Assembly: GCA_030834695.1 (NCBI GenBank)
Contig: JAUQXK010000045.1
Span: 1-40,119, forward strand
DNA from: Desulfobacterales bacterium
GTDB lineage: Bacteria > Desulfobacterota > Desulfobacteria > Desulfobacterales > SpSt-501
Direction of reading: 5' to 3'
DNA length: 40,119 nt
The position numbers and the translations under genes are program-made. The notes under the pieces are model-generated. The model did not search any database and was not told where the DNA came from. It worked only from the letters and a program-made list of their open reading frames with translations. Within the stretch, counting starts at the first letter, position 1, and the number at the start of each line of letters is the position of its first letter. This document shows, piece by piece, positions 23,669-32,553 of this stretch.

Positions 23669-25120
23669 TCACCGAAATCGACACGGGCTTTGTTTGGGTC
23701 GGGCCAGTTCCTTACGAGACGTGGCTGAACCCATTTGCTTGCTTTCAGCTCGGACCGGCGCGTGGCCGGCCTGCCTTGTCGGATATTTCGCGTCGAATTC
23801 GCCAGGGGCCATCTGTGCCAACTTCACCGTGTCGTACCACCCGACGAACATCGGGATGACGGTCCAAAAGAAAACAAGATGTTTGAGGCCGCGGCGCCGA
23901 TCGCCGAGGTAAAAATGATGAAGTCCGAAAATTCCAGCGAACATCGCCAGCAGGACCGCCGCCGTCTGGCTGCTGCGTGGGGTCCACGGCAAATCGAGTG
24001 AGGCGAACACATTCTTCATCGCCGCTTGAATCGGGTCGCGGTACGGGCGCATCAGCCCCAGCGCCAAGCCCGCCCAGCTGACCTTGAGCCGGATCGGCTC
24101 TTCCCGTGCCTGCAGGGATGAATCAAAGCAGATGATCTTACCGGCCACAACCCTTCCCGAGGAAACCAGCTTCATCCAGACCGGCGCCTCGGCCGCCGTG
24201 GTTGGCCGGATAACAGGGCCAAAGCGCTGTTCGAAATACTGATCGAACGCCGCTGTCTTTTTAGCGTCCCCGAGGTTGACGAACAGAATCTGCCGGCGCG
24301 GCACACGGGTCATGGCCTGCTCAATTTCCCAATGCAAATTCGGGGTCGACCCCGTGCGGATGAGCACGAGCCCGGATCGCGCCATCCAATCGGTGACCTT
24401 TGCCTTCCAGTCCGCATCGCCGACGTAGAGCCTCGCCGCACCCAGTTCCGGTAGGGGCTCGCCCGGTTTTCCGATGGCGATCACCGGCCCCACGCGATTC
24501 AGAATCTCAGCGAGCTCCTGCTCCGGACTGAACGTCACCGCGTAGTCAAAAAAAACGGTCATGGCCCGTTTCCAGAAACCGTCCGGCCGCAGGACAATTT
24601 CGCTATCCGCTTCGAACGATCGAAGGTACACCACGGGTGGGCGAGGATCGGCCGCCAGCAGTTGCTCGGCCGGCACCACGTCATACTTCCAGCCGCTGCG
24701 AAGGAGCTGGAAGCCGATTCTTGCAGAAATGAGAAAAGCGGCCAGACCGGGCAGCGACAGCCACCATTTCTCATCCAAGAATTTGGACGCGGACATGTCG
24801 ACGAAACCCGCAACCGCCAAACACAAAATGATGAGCGTGGACCCACCGAGCTTTCGCCATGCGCCGCGCTGCGCGCGTGCGCTGGTGAGCAGCGGAACAT
24901 TTTTCAGACCGGCCAGGAGGACGATCAATCCGAAGGCAAAGAGATGTGCGGCGAGAAGCCATGCACCGGCTAAGAACAACCCCTCGCGTTCGGCGGCGGC
25001 CAAAAGCGTTTCGATGCCCTCCATCTTCTCGCTGAACACGCTGAAGCCGACGAAGCCAAGCGCCACCAACAGCAGGCCGGTCATCTTGAGCTTCAGTGCG
25101 TCTTTAGCTGGAGAGGTCAT
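23669..25120 (-). CDS. Membrane protein with possible TIR-like central domain and C-terminal TM2 domain
   Basis: The 483-residue protein has four N-terminal hydrophobic segments (about 13-30, 48-72, 93-108 and 122-140). A cytoplasmic-looking central region (160-280) reads PPVVYLRSFEADSE, GPVIAIGKPGEPLP, ARLYVGDADW and LVLIRTGSTPNLHWEIEQAM. The alternating hydrophobic strands, and a Glu placed after a Trp (W264-E265), recall TIR-like folds, but this is inference. The C-terminal part (386-437) is a TM2 domain: FAGIFGLHHFYLGD, then two membrane helices ending GWYDTVKLAQ. The ATG lacks a strong ribosome site. The neighbouring MaoC gene shares orientation but seems unrelated. Function unknown; a membrane-linked defence or signalling role is one possibility. 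Confidence 0.8.
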   Translation of the reverse strand: MTSPAKDALKLKMTGLLLVALGFVGFSVFSEKMEGIETLLAAAEREGLFLAGAWLLAAHLFAFGLIVLLAGLKNVPLLTSARAQRGAWRKLGGSTLIILCLAVAGFVDMSASKFLDEKWWLSLPGLAAFLISARIGFQLLRSGWKYDVVPAEQLLAADPRPPVVYLRSFEADSEIVLRPDGFWKRAMTVFFDYAVTFSPEQELAEILNRVGPVIAIGKPGEPLPELGAARLYVGDADWKAKVTDWMARSGLVLIRTGSTPNLHWEIEQAMTRVPRRQILFVNLGDAKKTAAFDQYFEQRFGPVIRPTTAAEAPVWMKLVSSGRVVAGKIICFDSSLQAREEPIRLKVSWAGLALGLMRPYRDPIQAAMKNVFASLDLPWTPRSSQTAAVLLAMFAGIFGLHHFYLGDRRRGLKHLVFFWTVIPMFVGWYDTVKLAQMAPGEFDAKYPTRQAGHAPVRAESKQMGSATSRKELARPKQSPCRFR

Positions 25121-25531
25121 TGCAAACCGCTTTTATTCACTGGTCGTGAACAGCATCCGCATGCCGACCCGCTTTGGGTGAGCCGCTGTTGCCCGCGGGG
25201 CGTTATCGCAGCCGGCCGCCCGTCTGCCCCGAAACATGGAAACGCCCCTTTGGGTTGTCAACAGCGAAGCACCAGCCCGTCGGCTTCGATTCAGCCACCA
25301 CTTTGGTTTAGCGTTTTGTTTCCGGTCCCGGGGGTGCCATTTGGAGACGGTCTGATTGCTGGCGATTTCCAGATGAGGTGTGAAATTCGAGGAGACTGCG
25401 GATTAAAACAGCTCAGCAAGGCTGCTAGGCCGGCGAGGAACGGACCGGGCTGCCATCGCTGCTATTTGTCACGCAGATGGGACGCTGCAAAAGGATGGCT
25501 CGCAAGAATTCGGTTCGGTTGCTTCGAGCGT
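25121..25531. other. 411-base intergenic region, no gene recognised
   Basis: It lies between the start of the TM2 protein gene and the stop of livF. No conserved coding frame, T-run terminator or clear promoter was seen; frames that cross it translate to low-complexity sequence antisense to livF. Confidence 0.5.
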
Positions 25532-26248
25532 TCAGCCCCCGAGGTAGGCCTTCTTGACCTCCGCGTTTTCGAGCAGTTCCTGCGAACGTCCCGCCAGCAC
25601 CAGCCGGCCGTTTTCGATCACGTAGCCCCGCTGGGCGAACTGCAGCGCCAGGCGCGCGTTCTGCTCCACCAGCAGGATGGTGGTGCCCTCGGCGTTGATC
25701 TCCTTCAGGGCCTTGAACATGCTCATCATCAGCAGCGGGGCGAGTCCCATGGAGGGCTCGTCCAGCAGCATCATCCGCCGGCCGCTCATGTAGGCCCGCG
25801 CTACGGCGAGCATCTGCTGTTCGCCGCCGCTCATGGTGCCGGCCTTCTGGTTCTGGCGCTCCTCGAGCCGCGGGAAGAGCTTGAACATGCGCTTCAGGTC
25901 GGCGCCGACGCGGTCCGCATCCCGGCGCGCGAACGTGGCCAGCTTGAGGTTCTCGGTGACGGTCAGGTTCTCGAACAGCCGTCGCCCCTCCGGCACGTGC
26001 GACACGCCCAGTTCGCTGACCACGCGGTCGGCGCTGTAGTCCAGAAGATTCTTGTCCTGCAAGGTCATGCGCGTGCCGGCTTCGGGCTTCACCATGCGCG
26101 AAATCGCCCGCAGCGTGGTGCTCTTGCCTGCGCCGTTGGCCCCGATGATGCAGACGATCTCGCCCTCTTCGATCTGGAAGTCCAGACCGTGCAGGGCCTT
26201 GATGTTTTCGTAGGATACCCTCAGGTTCTCGATCGATAGCAGCGTCAC
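25532..26248 (-). CDS. livF: Branched-chain amino acid ABC transporter ATP-binding protein LivF
   Basis: The 238-residue ATPase starts at a GTG that overlaps the livG stop (GTGA). It has Walker A GANGAGKST, the signature MSGGEQQMLAVARA and Walker B MLLDEPSMGLAPLL; the SMGLAP run is characteristic of LivF. It pairs with LivG to drive uptake of leucine, isoleucine, valine or related amino acids through LivH/LivM. It is the last gene of the liv operon. About 410 bases of non-coding sequence follow, in which I found no terminator. Confidence 0.95.
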   Translation of the reverse strand: MTLLSIENLRVSYENIKALHGLDFQIEEGEIVCIIGANGAGKSTTLRAISRMVKPEAGTRMTLQDKNLLDYSADRVVSELGVSHVPEGRRLFENLTVTENLKLATFARRDADRVGADLKRMFKLFPRLEERQNQKAGTMSGGEQQMLAVARAYMSGRRMMLLDEPSMGLAPLLMMSMFKALKEINAEGTTILLVEQNARLALQFAQRGYVIENGRLVLAGRSQELLENAEVKKAYLGG

Positions 26249-27018
26249 GCCACGGCCTCCTTGCCCAGATAGGCATCGATCACCGCCGGATTGTTCTGGA
26301 TCTCGTGGGGGGTCCCCTCGGCGATGACCTCTCCGAACACCAGGGTCTGAATCCGCTCGCAGAGCTCCATCACCACCCGCAGCCGGTGCTCGATCAGGAA
26401 GATGCCCAGGCCGATCTCGTCGCGCATGCGGCGGATGATGTCCATCATCTGGGAGAGCTCCTCCGGATTCATGCCGGCCGTGGGTTCGTCCAGGAAAAGG
26501 ATCTTGGGCTCGGTCGCCAACGCCCGTGCCATTTCCACCCGGCGCTGGGCGCCGTAAGGCAGGTTCGTCACGACCTGACCGGCCAGACCCTCGATCCCCA
26601 TCATGGCCAGAAACCGCCGCGCCGCGGCCTCGTGCTCGGCCTCTTCCCGATGCCGCTGGCGGGTCCCCAGGAATGCGCCGGCCAGACCGTAGCGCAGCTT
26701 CGAATAGCGCGCCAGCTTCACGTGGTCGAGCACCGTCATGTGCCGCCAGAGCAGCATGTTCTGGAAGGTCCGGCCCAGGCCGCGCGAGGCGACCTCGTAG
26801 GGCGCCAGGCCGACGAGATTATCGCCCTCCAGCGTGATATGGCCCTCGGTGGGACGATAGATGCCGGTGATCAAGTTGAAGATCGTGGTCTTGCCGGCCC
26901 CGTTCGGGCCGATCAGACCGCACACTTTCCCGGCCGGGATCTTGAGATTGTAGTCGTGAACGGCGCGCAGCCCGCCGAAGAAGTGGGTCATGTGTTCGAC
27001 ATTCAGCAAAGCGGTCAT
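26245..27018 (-). CDS. livG: Branched-chain amino acid ABC transporter ATP-binding protein LivG
   Basis: I chose the ATG at 27018 (MTALLNVEHMTHFFGG), ten bases after the livM stop; another in-frame ATG at 27042 lies inside the end of livM. The product has 257 residues, with Walker A GPNGAGKTT, the LivG-type signature LPYGAQRRVEMARALA and Walker B ILFLDEPTAGMNPEE. The long insert after the Q-loop (residues about 95-140) is usual for LivG. Neither start has a strong Shine-Dalgarno; translation is probably coupled to livM. Confidence 0.94.
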   Translation of the reverse strand: MTALLNVEHMTHFFGGLRAVHDYNLKIPAGKVCGLIGPNGAGKTTIFNLITGIYRPTEGHITLEGDNLVGLAPYEVASRGLGRTFQNMLLWRHMTVLDHVKLARYSKLRYGLAGAFLGTRQRHREEAEHEAAARRFLAMMGIEGLAGQVVTNLPYGAQRRVEMARALATEPKILFLDEPTAGMNPEELSQMMDIIRRMRDEIGLGIFLIEHRLRVVMELCERIQTLVFGEVIAEGTPHEIQNNPAVIDAYLGKEAVA

Positions 27019-27028
27019 ATTTCGACTT

Positions 27029-28336
27029 TCAGCTTTGAGCATTGGACTTGGGTCTCCCTTTGGGCTGAATCAACCGCACGGGATCGAAATCCCGGAAGGC
27101 GATCAGGCCCGTGGGCCGGAAGATCATCACCAGGATGAGCAGCAGCGGGATGAAAATCCATTTCCAGATCTCCAGCGGGCGCAGCATCTCGCTCAGCAGG
27201 TTGATGCTCACCGCCCCCACGATCGACCCGTAAACCGAGTTCAACCCTCCGAAGTACATCATGGCCAGCACCTCGGCCAGCTGCTGGAGGCCGAACGTTC
27301 CGGGGTTCACATAGCGCAGCACGTGGGCGAAAAGCACGCCGGCCACGCCGGCCCAGAAGGCCGCAAACAAAAAAGCGATCATCTTCGTGCGCTGGGTGTT
27401 GATGGTCATGGCGTCGGCGGCCATCTCGTTGTCGCGCACGGCGTTCAGCGCCAGGCCGTAGGTGGAGCGCACGAAGTTGTTGATGACCGCGACACAGACC
27501 ACCGTGCAGACGAAGACCGTCGGCAGATTGGACCAGTCCGGCTGCCCCCGCATCCCGCGGGGGCCGCCCACGATTTCGAGGTTTTCGATCAAACTCTTCA
27601 CGATGAACGTAAAGGCGAGCGAGATGATGGCGAGGTAGTCGCCGCGGGTGCGGAAGGAGGGAATCGCCACCGCGAGCGCCCCCACGGCCGCCGCGCAACC
27701 GCCGACGATGAGGGCCAGCGGGTACAGATAGGGGCCGATGGCGGGCGGCAGCAGGGCCTTGCCGTACATGCTGCTGTTCGTGAACAGGACGATGGTGACC
27801 ACCGAACCGGCATAGGCCCCCAGCGCCATGAACCCGGGATGGGAGCAGGAGAATTCCCCCATGTACCCGTTGATGACGTTGAGGCTCAAGGTCAGCATCA
27901 CCGCGATGAGGGTGATCTTGACGACGATCATGCGGTAGTCGTTGATGTCCGACCAGATGTGCAGCACCGCGTAGAGCAGGGCCAAATGGAGGACGATCGA
28001 CACGGCCGGCCAGCGCCCGGCCAGAAACCCGGCCAGCCGGTTGGAAGGAAGCTGCAGCAACCGCGCCACCAGGAGCGCCGGCGCCAGGTAGACCAACAGA
28101 ACGTACAGCACGGTCCCGGGGATCAGCTCGGGCTTTTTCAGGGCGTTTTCAAATCCGAAAAGCACCGGAATCCTGGGAAGCTCGACGAGATGCGCCAGAT
28201 CCAGGCCCACGAACTGCTCCGCCAGGACCGCCGTCAGCGCCCCCAGCAGCCAGCCGAGCAGCGGGACCTCTTGGAAAAAACGCCTCAACCGGCCGAACCG
28301 GCGCGGGAGGCTCTGAGTGTTGTTGGATGTGCTCAT
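27029..28336 (-). CDS. livM: Branched-chain amino acid ABC transporter permease LivM
   Basis: The 435-residue multi-spanning membrane protein has an N-terminal extension of several helices before the conserved LivM core, as in other long LivM proteins. Core landmarks: LSLNVINGYMGEFSCSHPGFMALGAYAG, AIPSFRTRGDYLAIISLAFTF cut here into short motifs such as RTRGDYLAI, GLALNAVRDNEMAADAMTIN region (AVRDNEMAA), and GGLNSVYGSIVGA. It forms the channel with LivH. The short C-terminal tail (QPKGRPKSNAQS) is encoded by CTCAAAGCTGAAAG-like low-complexity DNA near the gene end. Confidence 0.93.
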   Translation of the reverse strand: MSTSNNTQSLPRRFGRLRRFFQEVPLLGWLLGALTAVLAEQFVGLDLAHLVELPRIPVLFGFENALKKPELIPGTVLYVLLVYLAPALLVARLLQLPSNRLAGFLAGRWPAVSIVLHLALLYAVLHIWSDINDYRMIVVKITLIAVMLTLSLNVINGYMGEFSCSHPGFMALGAYAGSVVTIVLFTNSSMYGKALLPPAIGPYLYPLALIVGGCAAAVGALAVAIPSFRTRGDYLAIISLAFTFIVKSLIENLEIVGGPRGMRGQPDWSNLPTVFVCTVVCVAVINNFVRSTYGLALNAVRDNEMAADAMTINTQRTKMIAFLFAAFWAGVAGVLFAHVLRYVNPGTFGLQQLAEVLAMMYFGGLNSVYGSIVGAVSINLLSEMLRPLEIWKWIFIPLLLILVMIFRPTGLIAFRDFDPVRLIQPKGRPKSNAQS

Positions 28337-28382
28337 GAATGCTCATTCCCGGTTGTCCACAAGCGGCGTGCGCGCAGGGGAG

Positions 28383-29306
28383 TTAGAGTCTCAGACGGAC
28401 GGAGTAGGGTTCTCCGAAAAGACCGTACGGCCGGAAGACCAGAATCAGCAGAATAATCGAGTAGGCGATGAAGTCCCGAAGAGTCGAGGGAAACACCATG
28501 GCGACAAAAATCTCGATGAACCCCAGGATGAACCCGGCCAGGGTGGCGCCCAGAATGGACCCGCGGCCGCCCAGGATGGCCGCTACGAAGGCTTTCCAGC
28601 CGAACACGATGCCCATGTAGGGATCCAGCACGGGATAGGCTACGCCGAAGAGGATGCCGGCGGCAGCGGCGAGTCCCGACCCCAGCGCGAAGGTCATCGC
28701 CGCGATCTTGTTGATGGGAACGCCCATCAGCGGGACGACCGCGTAGTCGAAGGCCATGGCGCGCATGGCCATACCCCACTTCGTGCGGCGGATGAATTGG
28801 TGCAGCGCCAGGGCCAGCGACAGCGAGACCACCACGATCATGATCTTCTGGTTGGTGACGAACACCCCCCCGAGATCGTAGGTGACGGGCTCGACCAGGG
28901 CCGGGAACTTGACGCGCTGCGCCCCCAGCAGGATCAGGTTGCCGGTCTCCAGGATGATGCCGATCATCAGCCCGGTGATCGCGGCCGAGGCGCGCGGTGC
29001 ATCCCGCAGGGGGCGGTACCCCACCCGTTCGATGAACATCCCCAGAAAGGAGGTGAGCACCATCGAAAACAGGACGGTGAGCACCAGGATCAGCCAGTTG
29101 GGCAGCGCGAGCATGCCGGTGGCGCTCAGGGCGATCAGGGCCGTGGCGACGCCGAAGCCGATGTACGAGCCCGTCATGAAAATATCCCCATGTGCGAAGT
29201 TGAACAGCATGAGGATGCTGTAGACCATGGAGTAGCCGATCGCGATCAGCGCATAAAAACTGCCCCACTGGAGGGCGTTGATCAGGTTTTGCAGAAAGAC
29301 GGTCAT
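28383..29306 (-). CDS. livH: Branched-chain amino acid ABC transporter permease LivH
   Basis: The 307-residue membrane protein begins MTVFLQNLINALQWGSFYAL, the usual LivH N-terminus, with AGGGA seven bases upstream of the ATG. Conserved segments include IAIGYSMVYSILMLFNFAHGD, of which the GYSMVYSILMLFNFAHG core marks the family, RAMAFDYAVVPLMGV (the EAA-like cytoplasmic loop in this family) and GRGSILGATLAGFILG. It works with LivM as the permease pair. It lies 46 bases before livM and is separated from livK by a repeat hairpin. Confidence 0.95.
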   Translation of the reverse strand: MTVFLQNLINALQWGSFYALIAIGYSMVYSILMLFNFAHGDIFMTGSYIGFGVATALIALSATGMLALPNWLILVLTVLFSMVLTSFLGMFIERVGYRPLRDAPRASAAITGLMIGIILETGNLILLGAQRVKFPALVEPVTYDLGGVFVTNQKIMIVVVSLSLALALHQFIRRTKWGMAMRAMAFDYAVVPLMGVPINKIAAMTFALGSGLAAAAGILFGVAYPVLDPYMGIVFGWKAFVAAILGGRGSILGATLAGFILGFIEIFVAMVFPSTLRDFIAYSIILLILVFRPYGLFGEPYSVRLRL

Positions 29307-29368
29307 GCCGAATCCCTGTTTCGGAGAAGTTAGGTTAGGGTGTTGGGTGCCCCATCCGCATGGTAATG

Positions 29369-29414
29369 AAATCCCCCTTCCCCCCCTTTGGAAAAAGGGG
29401 GTTGGGGGGATTTT
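29369..29414. repeat. C-run/G-run inverted repeat between livK and livH
   Basis: AAATCCCCCTTCCCCCCCTTT and its near-complement AAAGGGGGTTGGGGGGATTT are separated by a few bases, forming an imperfect hairpin with arms of about 20. From memory, this AAATCCCCC...GGGGGATTT unit is a dispersed palindrome in many bacterial genomes. In this position the RNA hairpin could reduce read-through from livK into livH, or protect livK mRNA, which is commonly needed in excess. Confidence 0.7.
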
Positions 29415-29452
29415 GATCTAGCGACAGGTCTCAGCCGGCGCGGGCGCGGGCT

Positions 29453-30628
29453 TTACGGACATGCGGTCTTGTAGAACTCGAACTCGCCCTTGTCGTTGAT
29501 CTTGACGATGTTGGCGCACTTGACGGGGTCGCCGCTGTTGGGCGGGAAGGTGATCGTCCCCGTGATGCCCGGGAAGTTCTTGATGCCGGCGATCGCGTTG
29601 CGCACGGCCTCGCGGTCTTTCTTGATGTCGCCGGTGATCTTGCCGGCGTTCTTGATGCCCTGGCCGATCAGGCCGATCGCATCCCAGGTGAGGGCGGCCA
29701 CGTCGTCGGGGATGTTACCGAACTTGGCCTTGTAGCGGTCGATGAACTCCTTGGTGGCGCCCTTGGCGCCGGCCGAGGCGTAGTGCGAAACGAAGTAGGA
29801 GCCCAGGCAGTCTTTGCCGCAGAGCTTTACCAGTTCGTCGGAGGCCCAGCTGTCGCTGCCGAGGATCGGCTTCTTCCAGCCCAGCTGCTTGGCCTGCTGC
29901 ACGATCAGGGGCACTTCGTTGTAGTACTGAGGAGTGAACAGGAACTCCGCGCCGGAGTTGATGATCTTGGTCAGCTGAGAGCTGAAGTCGGTATCCTTGG
30001 TGGTGAAGCTTTCATAGGCCACGACCGATCCGGGGCCGTTTTTCTTTTCCCAATCCTTCTTGAAGAATTCGGCCAACCCCTTGGGGTAGTCGCTGGCCAC
30101 GTCGTAGAGCACCGCGGCCTTGGTGAACTTGTACTCGTCCTTCGCGAAGATCGACAGGGCCGGCCCCTGGAAATCGTCCAGGAAGCAGGCGCGGAACACG
30201 TAGGGCCGGTCCTTGGTCGTGTTGGGGTTGGTCGACCAGCCGGTAATCATGGGGGTCTTGTAGTTGTTGCTGACCTCGCCGGCCGGAACGGCCTGTTTGG
30301 AGGCCTGCGGCCCGACGATGGCGATCACCTCGTCGACGGTGACCAGTTTGGTGGCTGCCTTGGCGGCCGACTCGGCTTTGGCTTCGTTGTCCTCGACGGC
30401 CAGCTCCAGCAGGTATTTCTTGCCGCCCACCTCGATGCCGCCGGCCTTGTTGACGTCCTCCACGTACATCTGGGCCGCGAATTTGGTCGCCTCGCCCACC
30501 TTGGGGATGTCGCCCGTGATCTCGGCGTTGATGCCGATCTTGAGGGTGGCCGCCTTCTGGGCGAAGGCCCCCGTCACCATCAAGATACCGGTCAAAAGCA
30601 CTGCCGATACGATGACCATCTTCCTCAT
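29453..30628 (-). CDS. livK: Branched-chain amino acid ABC transporter substrate-binding protein LivK
   Basis: The 391-residue periplasmic protein has a signal peptide of about 23 residues (VTGAFAQ) and an ideal ribosome site (AAGGAGG). It has the type I periplasmic-binding fold of LivJ/LivK: TLKIGINAEITGDIPKVGEATK cut to motifs such as KIGINAEITGD, AAQMYVEDVNKAGG, VIAIVGPQASKQAVPAGE, KTPMITGWSTNP and FFKKDWEKKNGPGS. It would capture branched-chain or related amino acids and hand them to LivHM. It is the first gene of the operon and is divergent from gcvH, with about 190 bases between the two starts. Confidence 0.94.
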   Translation of the reverse strand: MRKMVIVSAVLLTGILMVTGAFAQKAATLKIGINAEITGDIPKVGEATKFAAQMYVEDVNKAGGIEVGGKKYLLELAVEDNEAKAESAAKAATKLVTVDEVIAIVGPQASKQAVPAGEVSNNYKTPMITGWSTNPNTTKDRPYVFRACFLDDFQGPALSIFAKDEYKFTKAAVLYDVASDYPKGLAEFFKKDWEKKNGPGSVVAYESFTTKDTDFSSQLTKIINSGAEFLFTPQYYNEVPLIVQQAKQLGWKKPILGSDSWASDELVKLCGKDCLGSYFVSHYASAGAKGATKEFIDRYKAKFGNIPDDVAALTWDAIGLIGQGIKNAGKITGDIKKDREAVRNAIAGIKNFPGITGTITFPPNSGDPVKCANIVKINDKGEFEFYKTACP

Positions 30629-30751
30629 GATTGCCTCCTTGGGTTGTAGGTGCTGGTTGGCGTTGAGAGAACCCCCTGAAACATGGCCGGTTCCTTAGCA
30701 CAGCGAAAGGCGCAATGCAACGGCTTATAACTTCCGGAAAACCTTTCAATA

Positions 30752-30780
30752 TTGACAAGAATGACGTAATTCCATAAAGC
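30752..30780 (+). promoter_or_regulatory. Possible sigma70 promoter of the gcvH operon
   Basis: TTGACA (30752-30757) is a consensus -35; 17 bases further lies TAAAGC (30775-30780), a weak -10. This would start transcription about 33 bases before the preferred gcvH ATG. No room remains for a glycine riboswitch between this site and the gene. Confidence 0.4.
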
Positions 30781-30819
30781 TGACACATCTGGCTTAATCT
30801 CATCGGAAGGAGCATGCGC

Positions 30820-31218
30820 ATGAAAGACGTTTCGGAGTTGAAATTCCCCGAAGAACTGGGCTACGTCGAGAGCCATGAATGGGTTCGCACCGAAGACGGC
30901 CGGGCGCGGATCGGCATCACGGACTACGCCCAGGACCAGCTGGGCGACGTCGTTTACGTGGAGCTTCCGGCCCCCGGGAAGTCCCTGGCCAAAGGCGCTC
31001 CGTTCGGCAGCGTCGAATCGGTCAAGGCCGTGTCCGAGCTCTACCTGCCGATCGGCGGAACGGTGGTCGAAATCAACGCGGCGCTCGAGAACTCCCCCGA
31101 GCTGGTCAATTCCGATCCGTACGGCCGGGGATGGATGATCGTCATCGAGCCCTCCCAATCCGAAGATCTCAAGGGTCTTCTCAGCGTGCAGGCCTACCGT
31201 GAAAAACTGAAAGGATGA
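30820..31218 (+). CDS. gcvH: Glycine cleavage system H protein
   Basis: Two ATGs stand two codons apart; the second (30820) is chosen because AGGAG (30808-30812) is seven bases from it and only one base from the first. The 132-residue protein carries the lipoyl attachment lysine K69 in ESVKAVSEL, with YVESHEWVRTEDGRARIGITDYA before it and NSDPYGRGWMI after it, all typical of GcvH. Lipoylated GcvH shuttles the aminomethyl group between the P, T and L proteins. The lipB and lipA genes downstream supply its cofactor. gcvPA follows after three bases. Confidence 0.97.
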   Translation: MKDVSELKFPEELGYVESHEWVRTEDGRARIGITDYAQDQLGDVVYVELPAPGKSLAKGAPFGSVESVKAVSELYLPIGGTVVEINAALENSPELVNSDPYGRGWMIVIEPSQSEDLKGLLSVQAYREKLKG

Positions 31219-31221
31219 GCC

Positions 31222-32553
31222 ATGCGCTACCTGCCCCACACCCTCGAGGACATTGCGGAGATGCTGAAGACCGTGGGGGTCGAGTCCCTCGACGGTCTTT
31301 TCGCCAGCATCCCCGCGGACTGCCGCCGCAGCGCTCCGATGGTGCTGCCGCATCCTCTGACCGAGTGGGAGCTGAACGCCCACATCGATCGGCTGGCCGG
31401 CCGCATGGCCGCCGGCCCCGCCTACAAGGTGTTCATCGGCGCCGGAAGCTACGAGCATTTCATCCCCGCATCCGTGGGGTTCCTGACGTCCCGATCGGAG
31501 TTCGTGACCTCCTATACGCCCTACCAGCCCGAAATCAGCCAGGGAACCCTCCAGGCCATTTTCGAATACCAGACCCTGGCGGCCCGCCTGCTCGGCATGG
31601 AGGTGGCCAACGCCTCCATGTACGATGGGGCCTCGGCCCTGGCCGAGGGACTGCTGATGGCCGCACGCATCACCCGGCGCTCCAAGGTGGCCGTGTCGAG
31701 GGCCGTCCACCCGCTCTACCGCCGCGTGGTTGAGACGTACCTGAAACCGACGGACATCGAGGTCCGCGAGATACCTTTCGGGCCGGACGGAACGACCCTC
31801 CTGAGCGCCGTCGCGGACCCTGCCGAACTGGCGGCGGTGGCCGTCCAGTCGCCGAACTTCTTCGGCTGCATCGAGGACGTGGCCGCCGTCTCCGGCCGGG
31901 CCCAGGCCGCCGGCGCCCTGTGCGTGGCCGCCTTCAGCGAGCCGCTGGCCTTCGGCCTCTTCAAGAACCCCGGCAGCCTGGGTGCGGACATCGCCTGCGG
32001 CGAGGGCCAGAGCCTGGGGATACCGCGCGCCTTCGGCGGACCCGGCCTGGGCATGTTTGCCTCCAGGATGCAGTACGTCCGCAACATGCCGGGGCGCCTG
32101 GTGGGGGAAACCAAGGACCTGGAGGGCCGCCGCGGGTTCGTGCTCACGCTGTCCACCCGCGAACAGCACATCCGCCGCGAAAAGGCCACCTCGAACATCT
32201 GCACCAACAACAGCCTGTGCGCCCTGACCGCGGCCGTCTACATGGCCTCCCTGGGCGGCACCGGCCTGCGCGAACTCGCCCAGCTCAACTACGACAAGGC
32301 CGAATACCTCAAGTCGCAGCTGCGCGCCGCAGGGATCCGCCTTCCCTTTGGCGCAGCCACGTTCAATGAGTTCGTGGCCGCCTTCCCGGACGGATTCGAT
32401 GCCGTCCATTCCCGGCTGATCGCCAAGGGGATCGTCGCCGGCCTGCCGCTCGGCACCTATTATCCCGAACTTAAGAACCATTACCTGCTGTGCGCGACGG
32501 AAACCATGTCCCGGGACGACCTGGACGCGCTGGCGAGGGAGGTGGCGTCATGA
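31222..32553 (+). CDS. gcvPA: Glycine dehydrogenase (decarboxylating) subunit 1
   Basis: The 443-residue subunit starts MRYLPHTLEDIAEMLKTVG, the standard N-terminus for split P-protein subunit 1. Other landmarks: FIGAGSYEHFIPASV, TPYQPEISQGTLQAIFEYQT, NASMYDGASALAEG and TNNSLCALTAAVYMA region. With subunit 2 it decarboxylates glycine using PLP and transfers the aminomethyl group to GcvH. The ribosome site AAAGGA is inside the end of gcvH. The stop overlaps the gcvPB start as ATGA. A 618-codon frame on the minus strand over this gene is a shadow. Confidence 0.97.
   Translation: MRYLPHTLEDIAEMLKTVGVESLDGLFASIPADCRRSAPMVLPHPLTEWELNAHIDRLAGRMAAGPAYKVFIGAGSYEHFIPASVGFLTSRSEFVTSYTPYQPEISQGTLQAIFEYQTLAARLLGMEVANASMYDGASALAEGLLMAARITRRSKVAVSRAVHPLYRRVVETYLKPTDIEVREIPFGPDGTTLLSAVADPAELAAVAVQSPNFFGCIEDVAAVSGRAQAAGALCVAAFSEPLAFGLFKNPGSLGADIACGEGQSLGIPRAFGGPGLGMFASRMQYVRNMPGRLVGETKDLEGRRGFVLTLSTREQHIRREKATSNICTNNSLCALTAAVYMASLGGTGLRELAQLNYDKAEYLKSQLRAAGIRLPFGAATFNEFVAAFPDGFDAVHSRLIAKGIVAGLPLGTYYPELKNHYLLCATETMSRDDLDALAREVAS

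Noticed and set aside
30629-30819. Glycine riboswitch or T-box leader before gcvH
   Set aside because: The space between the likely promoter and the start codon is only about 33 bases, and no aptamer-like structure was seen.
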